Assembly (NCBI GenBank): GCA_002344355.1
Contig: DDTN01000002.1
Coordinates: 1-64,000, forward strand
DNA: 64,000 nucleotides
Reading direction: 5' to 3'
DNA from: Proteobacteria bacterium UBA2363
Lineage (GTDB): Bacteria > Pseudomonadota > Gammaproteobacteria > Xanthomonadales > UBA2363
The translations under genes and the position numbers were made by a program. Below are positions 37,258 to 44,834 of the stretch, piece by piece. Under the pieces are notes generated by a model that saw only the letters and a list, made by a program, of their open reading frames with translations, was not told the DNA's origin and did no database searches. The first letter of the stretch is position 1, and each line of letters begins with the position of its first letter.

Positions 37258-37809
37258 ATGGCCACCCTGCGTCCCACCGCGTTCGTCCTTGCCGCCCTCG
37301 CCGCGGTCGCCACCCTGGCCCCGGCCACGGGCCGGGCCCAGGTCGTCTACACCGCGACCCTGTCCGGCGCCGCCGAGATCCCGCCCAACGCCTCGACCGG
37401 CACCGGCACGGTCACGGTCAGCTTCGATCCGGCCAGCCTGGTGATGGTGGTTTCCACCAGCTTCGCCGGCCTCACCGCCGGCACCACGGCCGCCCACATC
37501 CATTGCTGCACCGCCACGCCCGGCGGCAGCAACATCGGCGTCGCCTCTCCCACCCCGAGCTTCCCCGGCTTCCCGGCCGGCGTTCAGGCGGGCAACTACA
37601 GCCAGGACTTCGACATGGACGCGCCCGGCAGCTACAACTCCGCCTTCCTTGCCATCCATCCCAACCTGGCGGCCGCACGCGCGGCCCTGGTCGACGCCAT
37701 GGGCACCGGCCGCGCCTACTTCAACCTGCACACCAGCGCCTTCCCTGGCGGCGAACTGCGCGGCAACCTGTTCGAGCAGCCGATCTTCGCGGACGGTTTC
37801 GGGTCCTGA
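37258..37809 (+). CDS. CHRD domain exported protein
   Basis: A 183-residue protein with a signal peptide ending ATGRAQ and one CHRD domain: YTATLSGAAEIPPNASTGTG, the histidine motif TTAAHIHCC, and the end YFNLHTSAFPGGELRGNL. CHRD domains also occur in BMP-antagonist chordins; bacterial ones are secreted and of unknown role. The C-terminal residues IFADGFGS follow directly after the domain and resemble the tail of the multicopper oxidase. A Shine-Dalgarno GGGAGGT precedes ATG 37258. Confidence 0.88.
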   Translation: MATLRPTAFVLAALAAVATLAPATGRAQVVYTATLSGAAEIPPNASTGTGTVTVSFDPASLVMVVSTSFAGLTAGTTAAHIHCCTATPGGSNIGVASPTPSFPGFPAGVQAGNYSQDFDMDAPGSYNSAFLAIHPNLAAARAALVDAMGTGRAYFNLHTSAFPGGELRGNLFEQPIFADGFGS

Positions 37810-37844
37810 CCCGCGCCGGCCGGGCGCGGGACGACCCGGGCCCG

Positions 37845-39491
37845 TCAGTCGAAACCGTACGCGAACAGCCGGTCGCCGCGTGCCGGCCGGCCGCGCAGGA
37901 CGACCTGGGCGGCACCGGGTACGCCGTCGACGTTGGCGCGCACCAGCAGCTCGCCCTGGCGGCTGGCCCAGCCGTCGATGCCCGGCGCGGGCGTGTCGAA
38001 GAAGTCGTCCCGGATCGCGGTGACCGCGCGCTGCTGCAGGCCGCCCGGCGTCGGCACGCGCACCAGGTCGCCGCCCGCCAGCACCGGCTCGGGCGCGGCG
38101 CCCGGGGCCAGACGCCAGACAGCCAGGGCGATCGGGTTGCTCACCTCGGCCAGCACCAGCACGGTGCCGTCGTCGAGCACCTGGGTGTAGGCGAAGCGGC
38201 GCCAGCTGCGCCCCGGGGCCGGCGCATAGGCGCCGGTGTCGCCGACGATGGCCAGCGGCTGCGGCGACTGCCCCGGCACGATCCGCCACAGGCCGCGCAC
38301 CGAGGTGGTGCCGGCCGCGGGCCGGATCGTGGTGTTGAGCAGGGCGACGCCGCCGGCCGCCTGCAGGATCGGCGCGGTGCCCTGGTCGAAGCTGTAGGTG
38401 GTGTAGCCGGGGCCGAACTCGCCCTGGGTGCCGTTCAGCCACAGCGGCCGGTTGAGGCCGCCGGCGTGGTGGAAGCCGCCGATGAAGCTGCCGCCGGCGC
38501 CGGTGCCGCGTGCCCAGAAGAATGCGCTGCCGTCGTCGCCGACGCGGACGCTGCCAAACTCCGTGAACGTCGCGCCCGGGTCGGCCAGGCCCGGACCCTG
38601 GGCCCCCGACACGCCGCTCAGGGCCAACGCCGCCGGCGGCCCGTTGCAGATGCGGAACACCCCGAAGCGGTTGATGCCGCTGCCGGTGACGCGCCAGGCC
38701 GCGGCCACCAGCACCTCGCCCCGGCTGCCCGCCACCGGGAACTGGATGAGGCCGCCATTGGCCCCGGCGTGGAAGAAGGCGTTCGCCTCCGTGCCGGGCG
38801 ACCAGGCCGGGTCGGTCGAGCCTTCCAGCAGGCAGCCGCGATTGCCGGTGCCCGGCACGTGCACGGTCAGGGCCTTCCAGCCGCCGGTCACGTCGGCCTG
38901 CAGCAGGGTGCGGCCATCCGGCAGCGCCCGGGCGTTCGGGTAGCTGCCGCTGCCGACGTTGCCGAAGCTGGTGAACTCGATGCCGGGCCCGAAGCCGGGC
39001 GCCAGCGCCCCGGACGTGGTCAGCCGGGCGATCTCGAGGTTGCGCTGGCCGTTCCAGGTCCACACGCCGAAGGTCGCGGCATCGGCCGGCTGGGTCGGGT
39101 CGCCGGCGCGGGCCCCGAACACCCGGTGCGGCCCGGCACCGGCGTCCTGGCGCCACCACAGGGCACGGAACGTGTGGCCGGCCTCGCCGCCGCTGCGCCC
39201 GGGACCGAGGGGGCCGGGGGCCTGCAACTGCGCGTAGGGCACCAGGCCGCCCGGCCGCTGCGCCCACAGCGACTGTTCGCTGCTGCTGGTCCAGCGGGTG
39301 AAGCCCAGGGCGCCATCGGCATCGCCCAGGCTGACCTCGCGCAGCTCGTAGGGGCCGGCGGCCGGCAGCAGGGTGGGCAGGACGAGCTCGGCGGCGCTGT
39401 TGGCCAGCACGACCTGCCAGGCCGGGTCGGCCGGTTGTGCCTGGATCGCCGGGGCGATGGCGGCGGCGAGGAACACGATTCGTCTGAGCAT
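37845..39491 (-). CDS. Exported protein of unknown function
   Basis: A 548-residue secreted protein with a signal peptide (MLRRIVFLAAAIAPAIQAQ). It is made of loosely repeated propeller-type segments with aromatic/glycine patterns (GSVRVGDDGSAFFWARGTG, YTQVLDDGTVLVLAEVSNP) and ends RLFAYGFD, a tail similar to other exported proteins in the window. Only one copy of each block is easily seen. A 17-bp motif about 150 bp upstream is shared with the next gene. It has no recognised family; a DUF7453-like propeller is a weak guess. Confidence 0.75.
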   Translation of the reverse strand: MLRRIVFLAAAIAPAIQAQPADPAWQVVLANSAAELVLPTLLPAAGPYELREVSLGDADGALGFTRWTSSSEQSLWAQRPGGLVPYAQLQAPGPLGPGRSGGEAGHTFRALWWRQDAGAGPHRVFGARAGDPTQPADAATFGVWTWNGQRNLEIARLTTSGALAPGFGPGIEFTSFGNVGSGSYPNARALPDGRTLLQADVTGGWKALTVHVPGTGNRGCLLEGSTDPAWSPGTEANAFFHAGANGGLIQFPVAGSRGEVLVAAAWRVTGSGINRFGVFRICNGPPAALALSGVSGAQGPGLADPGATFTEFGSVRVGDDGSAFFWARGTGAGGSFIGGFHHAGGLNRPLWLNGTQGEFGPGYTTYSFDQGTAPILQAAGGVALLNTTIRPAAGTTSVRGLWRIVPGQSPQPLAIVGDTGAYAPAPGRSWRRFAYTQVLDDGTVLVLAEVSNPIALAVWRLAPGAAPEPVLAGGDLVRVPTPGGLQQRAVTAIRDDFFDTPAPGIDGWASRQGELLVRANVDGVPGAAQVVLRGRPARGDRLFAYGFD

Positions 39492-39637
39492 GGGACTTCT
39501 CGAAGCGGGAGGGGAGGTTGGCCGGGCGCCGGACCGGCCGGCGGGCGGCTGCCCCGCGGCGCGGGTCACGCGCCGGCCGGGCGTCCCGCAGCCTGGGCGA
39601 AACCGCCGCCGGCGTCGTCGCGGCGGGGCATCGGCGC

Positions 39638-39654
39638 GGTAACGGAACGGCATC
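39638..39654 (-). promoter_or_regulatory. Shared upstream motif, copy 1
   Basis: The top strand reads GGTAACGGAACGGCATC, 147 bp before the start of the exported protein gene at 37845-39491. An identical copy lies 144 bp before the adjacent gene's start. It may be a transcription-factor or sigma-factor site. Confidence 0.4.
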
Positions 39655-39738
39655 GCCCGCAGCGGAACGCCGGCACCCGGCGCGGCCCGCTGTCGCGCCG
39701 GTGGGCGAAGGGCGGAGGGCGCCGGGGTCGGGCGCGGC

Positions 39739-40575
39739 TCAGAACCGGCGCAGCTCGACGGTGACCGACGGCCCGCCCGCGGTGGGGTCCTGGGGTCCGA
39801 ACACGAGGGTCGCCCGGTCGGGCCCGGCCAGGGTCATCTGGAAACCCCAGACGTCGCCGACCAGGCGCGTGGCGGGTCGCGCCGGGAGCGCGCAGGCCGG
39901 CCAGGGCAGCAGGCCGCAGTTCCAGGGCGCGCCCTCGACGACCACCAGGACGCCGGCCAGGCGGTCCGGCCGCTGCCAGCGGGCCTCGGTGAGCAGGTAC
40001 CAGGTGGGGCTGCCCGCCGGCGAGAAGTTCAGCCAGTAGCCCCAGACCTGGTCGCGATCGCCGCCGCGGTCGTGGAACAGGAACAGGCCCGAGCCCGGGA
40101 TGCCGGGATCCGCCCAGCCGCCGGCGACGCCGTAGGCGCCGACCGCATGGCCGCCCGCGTCGGCCGGCTGCACGGCCAGGGCATGCTGGCTCAGCCAGTC
40201 GCCGCCGACCTCGACCACCACCACCTCCGCCACCCCGGCGAGCGTCTCGTCGAACCGGACGCCCGGCACCCCGATCCGGAACGGCGTCAGGGCCTGCGGA
40301 CAGACCCGGTTGTCGATGGCCTCCACCTCAAGGTGCAGGGCGCGGCGCAGGCCGCTGCCGGCGAACGCGGCCAGCCGCGGCAGGCAACCGTCGCGCCAGA
40401 CGCCGCGCAGCTCCAGGTCCTGGGTGGCCCCGGCCACCACGCTGCCGGCCAGACTGCCGTCCGGCTGCGGCACGCCCAGGGCGAACAGCGGCTCGGCGGC
40501 GGCGGCCGGCAGGGCCAGCAGGGCCGCCAGGGGGAACAGGGCGGCCCGGAAGCGATGGAGGGCGGATGCGCGCAT
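39739..40575 (-). CDS. Exported protein of unknown function
   Basis: A 278-residue protein with a signal peptide (ALFPLAALLALPAAAA). The mature part has tryptophan-rich beta segments (DQVWGYWLNFSPAGSPTWYL, VWGFQMTLAGPDRATLVFG) and two well-spaced cysteine pairs. It is probably a periplasmic or secreted beta-rich domain; I do not recognise the family. The start at 40575 fits the signal peptide; the longer open frame upstream begins at the shared motif and looks non-coding. It neighbours the kinase-type gene. Confidence 0.72.
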   Translation of the reverse strand: MRASALHRFRAALFPLAALLALPAAAAEPLFALGVPQPDGSLAGSVVAGATQDLELRGVWRDGCLPRLAAFAGSGLRRALHLEVEAIDNRVCPQALTPFRIGVPGVRFDETLAGVAEVVVVEVGGDWLSQHALAVQPADAGGHAVGAYGVAGGWADPGIPGSGLFLFHDRGGDRDQVWGYWLNFSPAGSPTWYLLTEARWQRPDRLAGVLVVVEGAPWNCGLLPWPACALPARPATRLVGDVWGFQMTLAGPDRATLVFGPQDPTAGGPSVTVELRRF

Positions 40576-40718
40576 GAGGATTCCTGGATCGATCGGGTGG
40601 ACGGAGCGCCGCGGGACACGTCCGGGGGGGGCGCCCAGGGGAAGACGGTCCGGATCCCGGGATGCCCGCGGCATGGCGGCCACCCTAGGGCGGTGGTCGC
40701 CGGGAATCTCCCCGTGCG

Positions 40719-40735
40719 GGTAACGGAACGGCATC
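40719..40735 (-). promoter_or_regulatory. Shared upstream motif, copy 2
   Basis: An exact second copy of GGTAACGGAACGGCATC, 144 bp upstream of the 39739-40575 gene. The flanking sequences differ, so it is not part of a longer duplication. Confidence 0.4.
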
Positions 40736-40787
40736 CGCCGGGGGCCGGCGACCGTCCGCCCGGACCGGTCGGACCGCCGGGGCCGGG

Positions 40788-43565
40788 TCAGCGTGCCGGC
40801 GCGGCGGCGGTGCCCGGGAGATCGGCCTGCGCACGGCGGGCCATCGCCACCAGTCGGCTCGGGGCGAAGCCCGCGGCGTCCGCCAGCGCCGGCAGGGACG
40901 CATCGAGCAGCTGCCGGCCCCGGCGCGCGTCGCCCTCCAGCAGCGCCAGCAGGCCTTCCTGCACCGCCACCGCCTCGGCCCAGGCGCCGGTGGCGCGCGC
41001 CTTCTCCAGCTGCGCCGGCTGCAGGCGCTGCAGCAGCGCGCGGGCGGTGCCGGCATCGCCCATGTCCAGGGCGGCGCCGATGCGGAAATACAGCACGTCG
41101 TGAACCTGCGGCGAGTCCTGCCCTGCGGCGGCCTGCAGACCTTCCAGCGCCCTGTCCAGAACCTCGGCTGCCGCGGCCGCATCGCCGGCCTCGTGGAGCG
41201 TGCGGCCGAGGTTGGACAGGCTGACCAGGGTCAGGGTGTGCCCTTCGCCCAGCGTCGCCTGCATGCGCGCATGCACCTCCCGGGCCAGCGGCAGGGCGCG
41301 TTCCCAGGCGCCCTGCCGGAAGTGCACGCCGAGCAGTTCGCCGAGCAGGCCGAGCACCTGGCTGTGGTCCTCGCCGAAGCGCTCGGCGATCACCGGGCGC
41401 GCTTCCGTCAACAGGGCCTCGGCACGGGCCGGATCGCCACCCAGGCTCACCGCCCGCGCCACCCGCAGCTGGGCCAGCGCGCGCAGGCTGGCGTGGTCGC
41501 CCGGCCGCTGCGCCAGGTCGGCCATGAACGCCTCGAAGCGGGCGATCGCCTGCCCTGCCTGGCCGCCGAAGGAGAGCGCGTAGATCAGGTCCAGCACCAG
41601 GCTGTCGCGCTGGGCACCGCCTTGCGGCCAGATCGCGTCATGCGCCGCCAGCGCCCGTTCCAGCACCGGCGCCGCCTCCGCCAGCGCGCCGGTGGCCATC
41701 AGGACGCTGGCCTGCGCCGAGGCCGCATGGAAGGCGCGCCAGTCCGGGGACTCGCCCGCCCGCGGACGCCCCTCGAGCGCCGCCAGCTCCGCCCCGGCCT
41801 CGTCGAGGCGCCCGAGCCGGGTCAGCAGCTTGACCCGCATCGCCCGTGCGCGCACGGCGTCGGCCGCCGACTCCGCACCGGCCCCGTCGAAGACCTGCAA
41901 GGCTCGCTCGGTCTCGGCCAGCGCCTCCGGCCACAGGTCCAGGGTATTGAACAGGGTCGCGAAGCTGAGCCGCAGCCGGGCGCCGCTGAGCGGCTGGTCG
42001 GCGAAGCGCAGCGCGAGGCGGTCGCGCGCCGACAGCAGGACGTCGCGGAACGGCACCTGCGCGCCCTGGCCGGCGAACAGCGGATTGGCCCGGCTGACCA
42101 GGTCCTCCTCCAGGAAGCGCAGCATGGCGTTGGCGCGCTGCAGCTGGACCAGCGCCTGGCCGCGCGCCGCATCGGTGCGCTGCTGCAGGCCCAGCACCAG
42201 CAGCAGCGCCAGGACCAGCACGGCCAGCGAGGCGACCACCCAGGGCCGGCGCGCACGGCTGCGCGCCAGCGCCTCGCGGGCGCTGGCGATGTCGCGCTCG
42301 ACGGCCTGCGCGCGCAGGTTCGCGGCGCGCCGCGCATCCAGCGCGCGCAGGGATCCGGCCAGCTCGGCGGCATTGCTGTGGCGCTCGCCCGGGCGGCCGT
42401 CGGTGGCGCGGCGGATGTCCTCGCACAGCAGCGGATCGCCGATGTCGCGCTCCCAGCCCGAGGCCATCGGCCTGCGCACGTCGCCGGCCAGCACCTGGAA
42501 CAGCAGCACCCCCAGCGCATAGACGTCGCTGCGGGTGGTCGAGGGCTGGCCGCCCAGCACCTCCGGCGCGGCGTAGTGCAAGGTTCCCGAACCCAGTTCG
42601 CTGCCGACGTTGTCGGTCAGGGTCAGGCCCTGGCCGGTGACGCCCAGCCGGTCCAGGCGGTCGGGCTCGGCAAGGCGGCCGATGCCGAAGTCGGACAGGC
42701 GGACCCGCCACTCGCCGGGTCCGCCCTCGACCAGGATGTTGGCCGGCTTGATGTCCTTGTGCAGGACGCCGGCGGCATGGGCGATGGCGACGGCGTCGGC
42801 GATCGCCAGGAACAGGTCAAGCCGCTGCCGGCGGTCGATGCCCGCCAGGTGCCGGCCGGCCCACTCGGCCAGGCTTTCTCCGGCCCATGCCAGTTCCAGG
42901 AAGTACGGCGGCGCCTCGAAGCGCCAGTCGATCAGTTCGACGAAGCAGCCGGCGTCGCCGGCGGCGGCGTCCAGCACCCGCAACAACGTCGCCTCGCGCT
43001 TGAGCTGGCGGATGCCCTCGCTGGCCAGGGCGAACTTGTAGACCCGGCGCTCGCGGGTCTTGGCATGCCCGGCGAGCCAGACCTCGCTGCCGCTGCGCGC
43101 GGCCAGGGCCTCGCGCAGCAGGAAGTTCTCGCGGCCGGGCACCGGCTGCCCCGGGGCCAGCGCGAGTTCGATGCGGTGGCCGGTTCCCACCGGCTGACGC
43201 GATACCGGGCCGACCAGGCGGTAGCCGACGCGCGCCTGGGTGACGATCTGCGCGGCATTGTCCTCGCCCAGGGCGCGCCGCAACTTGGCGACGGCATTGG
43301 CCAGCACCTTCTCGACGGTCACCCGCCCGGCCCAGACCGTGTCCAGCAGCTCGTCCTTGCCGACCACCTCGCCGGCCCGACCCAGCAGGCAGGCCAGCAC
43401 CTCCAGCGCGCGCCGCTCGACCTCGACCGGCAGGCCGGCGACGCGCAGCTCGAAGCGCGCCTCGTCGAACTCCGCGCTGCCGAAGCGGTAGCTGAAGCGT
43501 GGCGCCGGCGGCGCGCCGGCGTCGTTTCCGGCCGGCTGTGCCGCACCGCCCATCGGTCTGCTCAT
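40788..43565 (-). CDS. Winged-helix / Ser-Thr kinase / TPR transmembrane regulator
   Basis: A 925-residue multidomain protein. Residues about 25-120 form an OmpR/CadC-type winged helix (RRALEVLACLLGRAGEVVGK, VLANAVAKLRRALGED). About 145-410 is a Hanks-type kinase domain: the invariant lysine is K177, the catalytic loop HKDIKPANIL 269-278, DFG 292-294 and APE 333-335. One transmembrane helix lies about 442-460, and TPR-like helices fill 470-925. It could be a CadC-like one-component regulator in which TPRs sense outside and the kinase sits with the DNA-binding domain inside. Its targets are unknown. Confidence 0.88.
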   Translation of the reverse strand: MSRPMGGAAQPAGNDAGAPPAPRFSYRFGSAEFDEARFELRVAGLPVEVERRALEVLACLLGRAGEVVGKDELLDTVWAGRVTVEKVLANAVAKLRRALGEDNAAQIVTQARVGYRLVGPVSRQPVGTGHRIELALAPGQPVPGRENFLLREALAARSGSEVWLAGHAKTRERRVYKFALASEGIRQLKREATLLRVLDAAAGDAGCFVELIDWRFEAPPYFLELAWAGESLAEWAGRHLAGIDRRQRLDLFLAIADAVAIAHAAGVLHKDIKPANILVEGGPGEWRVRLSDFGIGRLAEPDRLDRLGVTGQGLTLTDNVGSELGSGTLHYAAPEVLGGQPSTTRSDVYALGVLLFQVLAGDVRRPMASGWERDIGDPLLCEDIRRATDGRPGERHSNAAELAGSLRALDARRAANLRAQAVERDIASAREALARSRARRPWVVASLAVLVLALLLVLGLQQRTDAARGQALVQLQRANAMLRFLEEDLVSRANPLFAGQGAQVPFRDVLLSARDRLALRFADQPLSGARLRLSFATLFNTLDLWPEALAETERALQVFDGAGAESAADAVRARAMRVKLLTRLGRLDEAGAELAALEGRPRAGESPDWRAFHAASAQASVLMATGALAEAAPVLERALAAHDAIWPQGGAQRDSLVLDLIYALSFGGQAGQAIARFEAFMADLAQRPGDHASLRALAQLRVARAVSLGGDPARAEALLTEARPVIAERFGEDHSQVLGLLGELLGVHFRQGAWERALPLAREVHARMQATLGEGHTLTLVSLSNLGRTLHEAGDAAAAAEVLDRALEGLQAAAGQDSPQVHDVLYFRIGAALDMGDAGTARALLQRLQPAQLEKARATGAWAEAVAVQEGLLALLEGDARRGRQLLDASLPALADAAGFAPSRLVAMARRAQADLPGTAAAPAR

Positions 43566-43721
43566 GATTGCCCTTGCGATCGTGCGGGTGCGTCCTGCCC
43601 GGGGCGGACGCCTCGTCGGGCGCGCGCCGCGGTCCCGGCGGCCTGACCACGATGCGCATCGTAGCAACCGCCGGCAAGGGCGCCGCACACCCGGATGCAC
43701 CGACCCCGGTCCGGGCTCGGC

Positions 43722-44657
43722 TCAGTCGCCGCCAACGCCGGTCAGCGAGGCGCTGAGCGCCAGCAGCCGCTGCTGCGCGGCGCGGTCGCCGGCCTGGGCG
43801 TGCGGCGTCGCCGGCGCCCCGTGGCGGTAGTAGCGGCCGATCTGCAGCGTCGCCGCATCGGCCAGCGCCAGCACGTGGTCGCGGCCCTCCGCGATGCTGG
43901 CCTCCGGCGTCGCGCCCAGGCCGCGCACCATGGTGGTGTCCATGCGGGTCGCCGGGTGCAGGGCGATCATGGCGATGCCGTCTTCGGCGAAGCCCGGGGC
44001 CAGCGCGGCGGTCATGGTGATCTGCGCCAGCTTGCTCTGGCCGTAGCCGCGGCGGTGGGCGTCCGGTCGCGCCAGCATCACGTCGTCGAAGTCGATCGGA
44101 TGCGCGCTGCCGGAGGCGACGTTGAGCACCCGCGACGGCGCCGCCGCGGCCAGCGCCGGGCGCAGGCGATGCACCAGCACCCAGCCGGCCAGGTAGTTCA
44201 CCGCGAACTGCAGCTCATGGCCGTCGGCGCTGGTCCGGCGGCCGGCGTCGGCCGGCAGCGCGATGCCGGCGTTGTTGACCAGCAGGTCCAGGCGCGGCGC
44301 CCGCGCCAGCACCTGGTCGGCGAAGGCATCGACTGCTGCCAGCGAGGCGAAGTCGGCGGCAATGAATTCGGCCGAGCCCCGCCCGTCGGCGGCGATCCGC
44401 GCCACCACCGCCGCCCCGCGCTCCCGGTTGCGTCCGTGCACGATCACGTGCGCGCCGCGGGCGGCCAGGGCCAGCGCCACGTCCCGGCCCAGGCCATCGG
44501 TGGAGCCGGTGACCAGCACCGTGCGGCCGGTCCAGGACACGGCGCCGTCCGCCGTTGCGGAAGCAGACGCAACGCCCGTCATCAGCACGGCCAGAACGAG
44601 GGCGCAGGCCAGAAGGCGCAGGCGGGCGGGACTGGCGTGGCGGGTGCGCGGGGTCAT
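43722..44657 (-). CDS. Short-chain dehydrogenase with signal peptide (paralog 2)
   Basis: A 311-residue SDR with an N-terminal signal-like segment (LRLLACALVLAVLMTGVASA), TGSTDGLG, LLVNNAGIALPA, YGQSKLA and the same C-terminus, LTGVGGD, as the paralog at 36228-37130. The two differ mainly in the signal peptide and the C-terminal third. It is coded between the kinase gene and the BNR protein. A Shine-Dalgarno (AAGGAAG) precedes ATG 44657. Export and cofactor use need testing; the substrate is unknown. Confidence 0.85.
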   Translation of the reverse strand: MTPRTRHASPARLRLLACALVLAVLMTGVASASATADGAVSWTGRTVLVTGSTDGLGRDVALALAARGAHVIVHGRNRERGAAVVARIAADGRGSAEFIAADFASLAAVDAFADQVLARAPRLDLLVNNAGIALPADAGRRTSADGHELQFAVNYLAGWVLVHRLRPALAAAAPSRVLNVASGSAHPIDFDDVMLARPDAHRRGYGQSKLAQITMTAALAPGFAEDGIAMIALHPATRMDTTMVRGLGATPEASIAEGRDHVLALADAATLQIGRYYRHGAPATPHAQAGDRAAQQRLLALSASLTGVGGD

Positions 44658-44834
44658 CGGGGGCTTCCTTGAATGCCGTTCACCGGCACCCAGGGGTGCC
44701 TGCCGGCGGGCGGCAAGCATAGGGTCCCGGCGCCCCGGGAGGCTCGCGCCCGGCGCGACGGGTTCAGGCGCCGGTCGGCCGCGCCGCGGCCCGGTTCAGG
44801 GGCGCGGACGCGGCCTTGCGCAGACGACCGGGCC

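Noticed and set aside
39492..39653. Longer start for the two exported proteins, both beginning at the shared 17-bp motif (encoding M-P-F-R-Y)
   Set aside because: The residues before the signal peptides look non-coding and unrelated to each other, and the signal peptide starts downstream; the motif is more probably regulatory.
41100..43646. Long open frame on the plus strand opposite the kinase-type gene
   Set aside because: It is antisense to a gene with full domain motifs; no recognisable fold, start or ribosome site.
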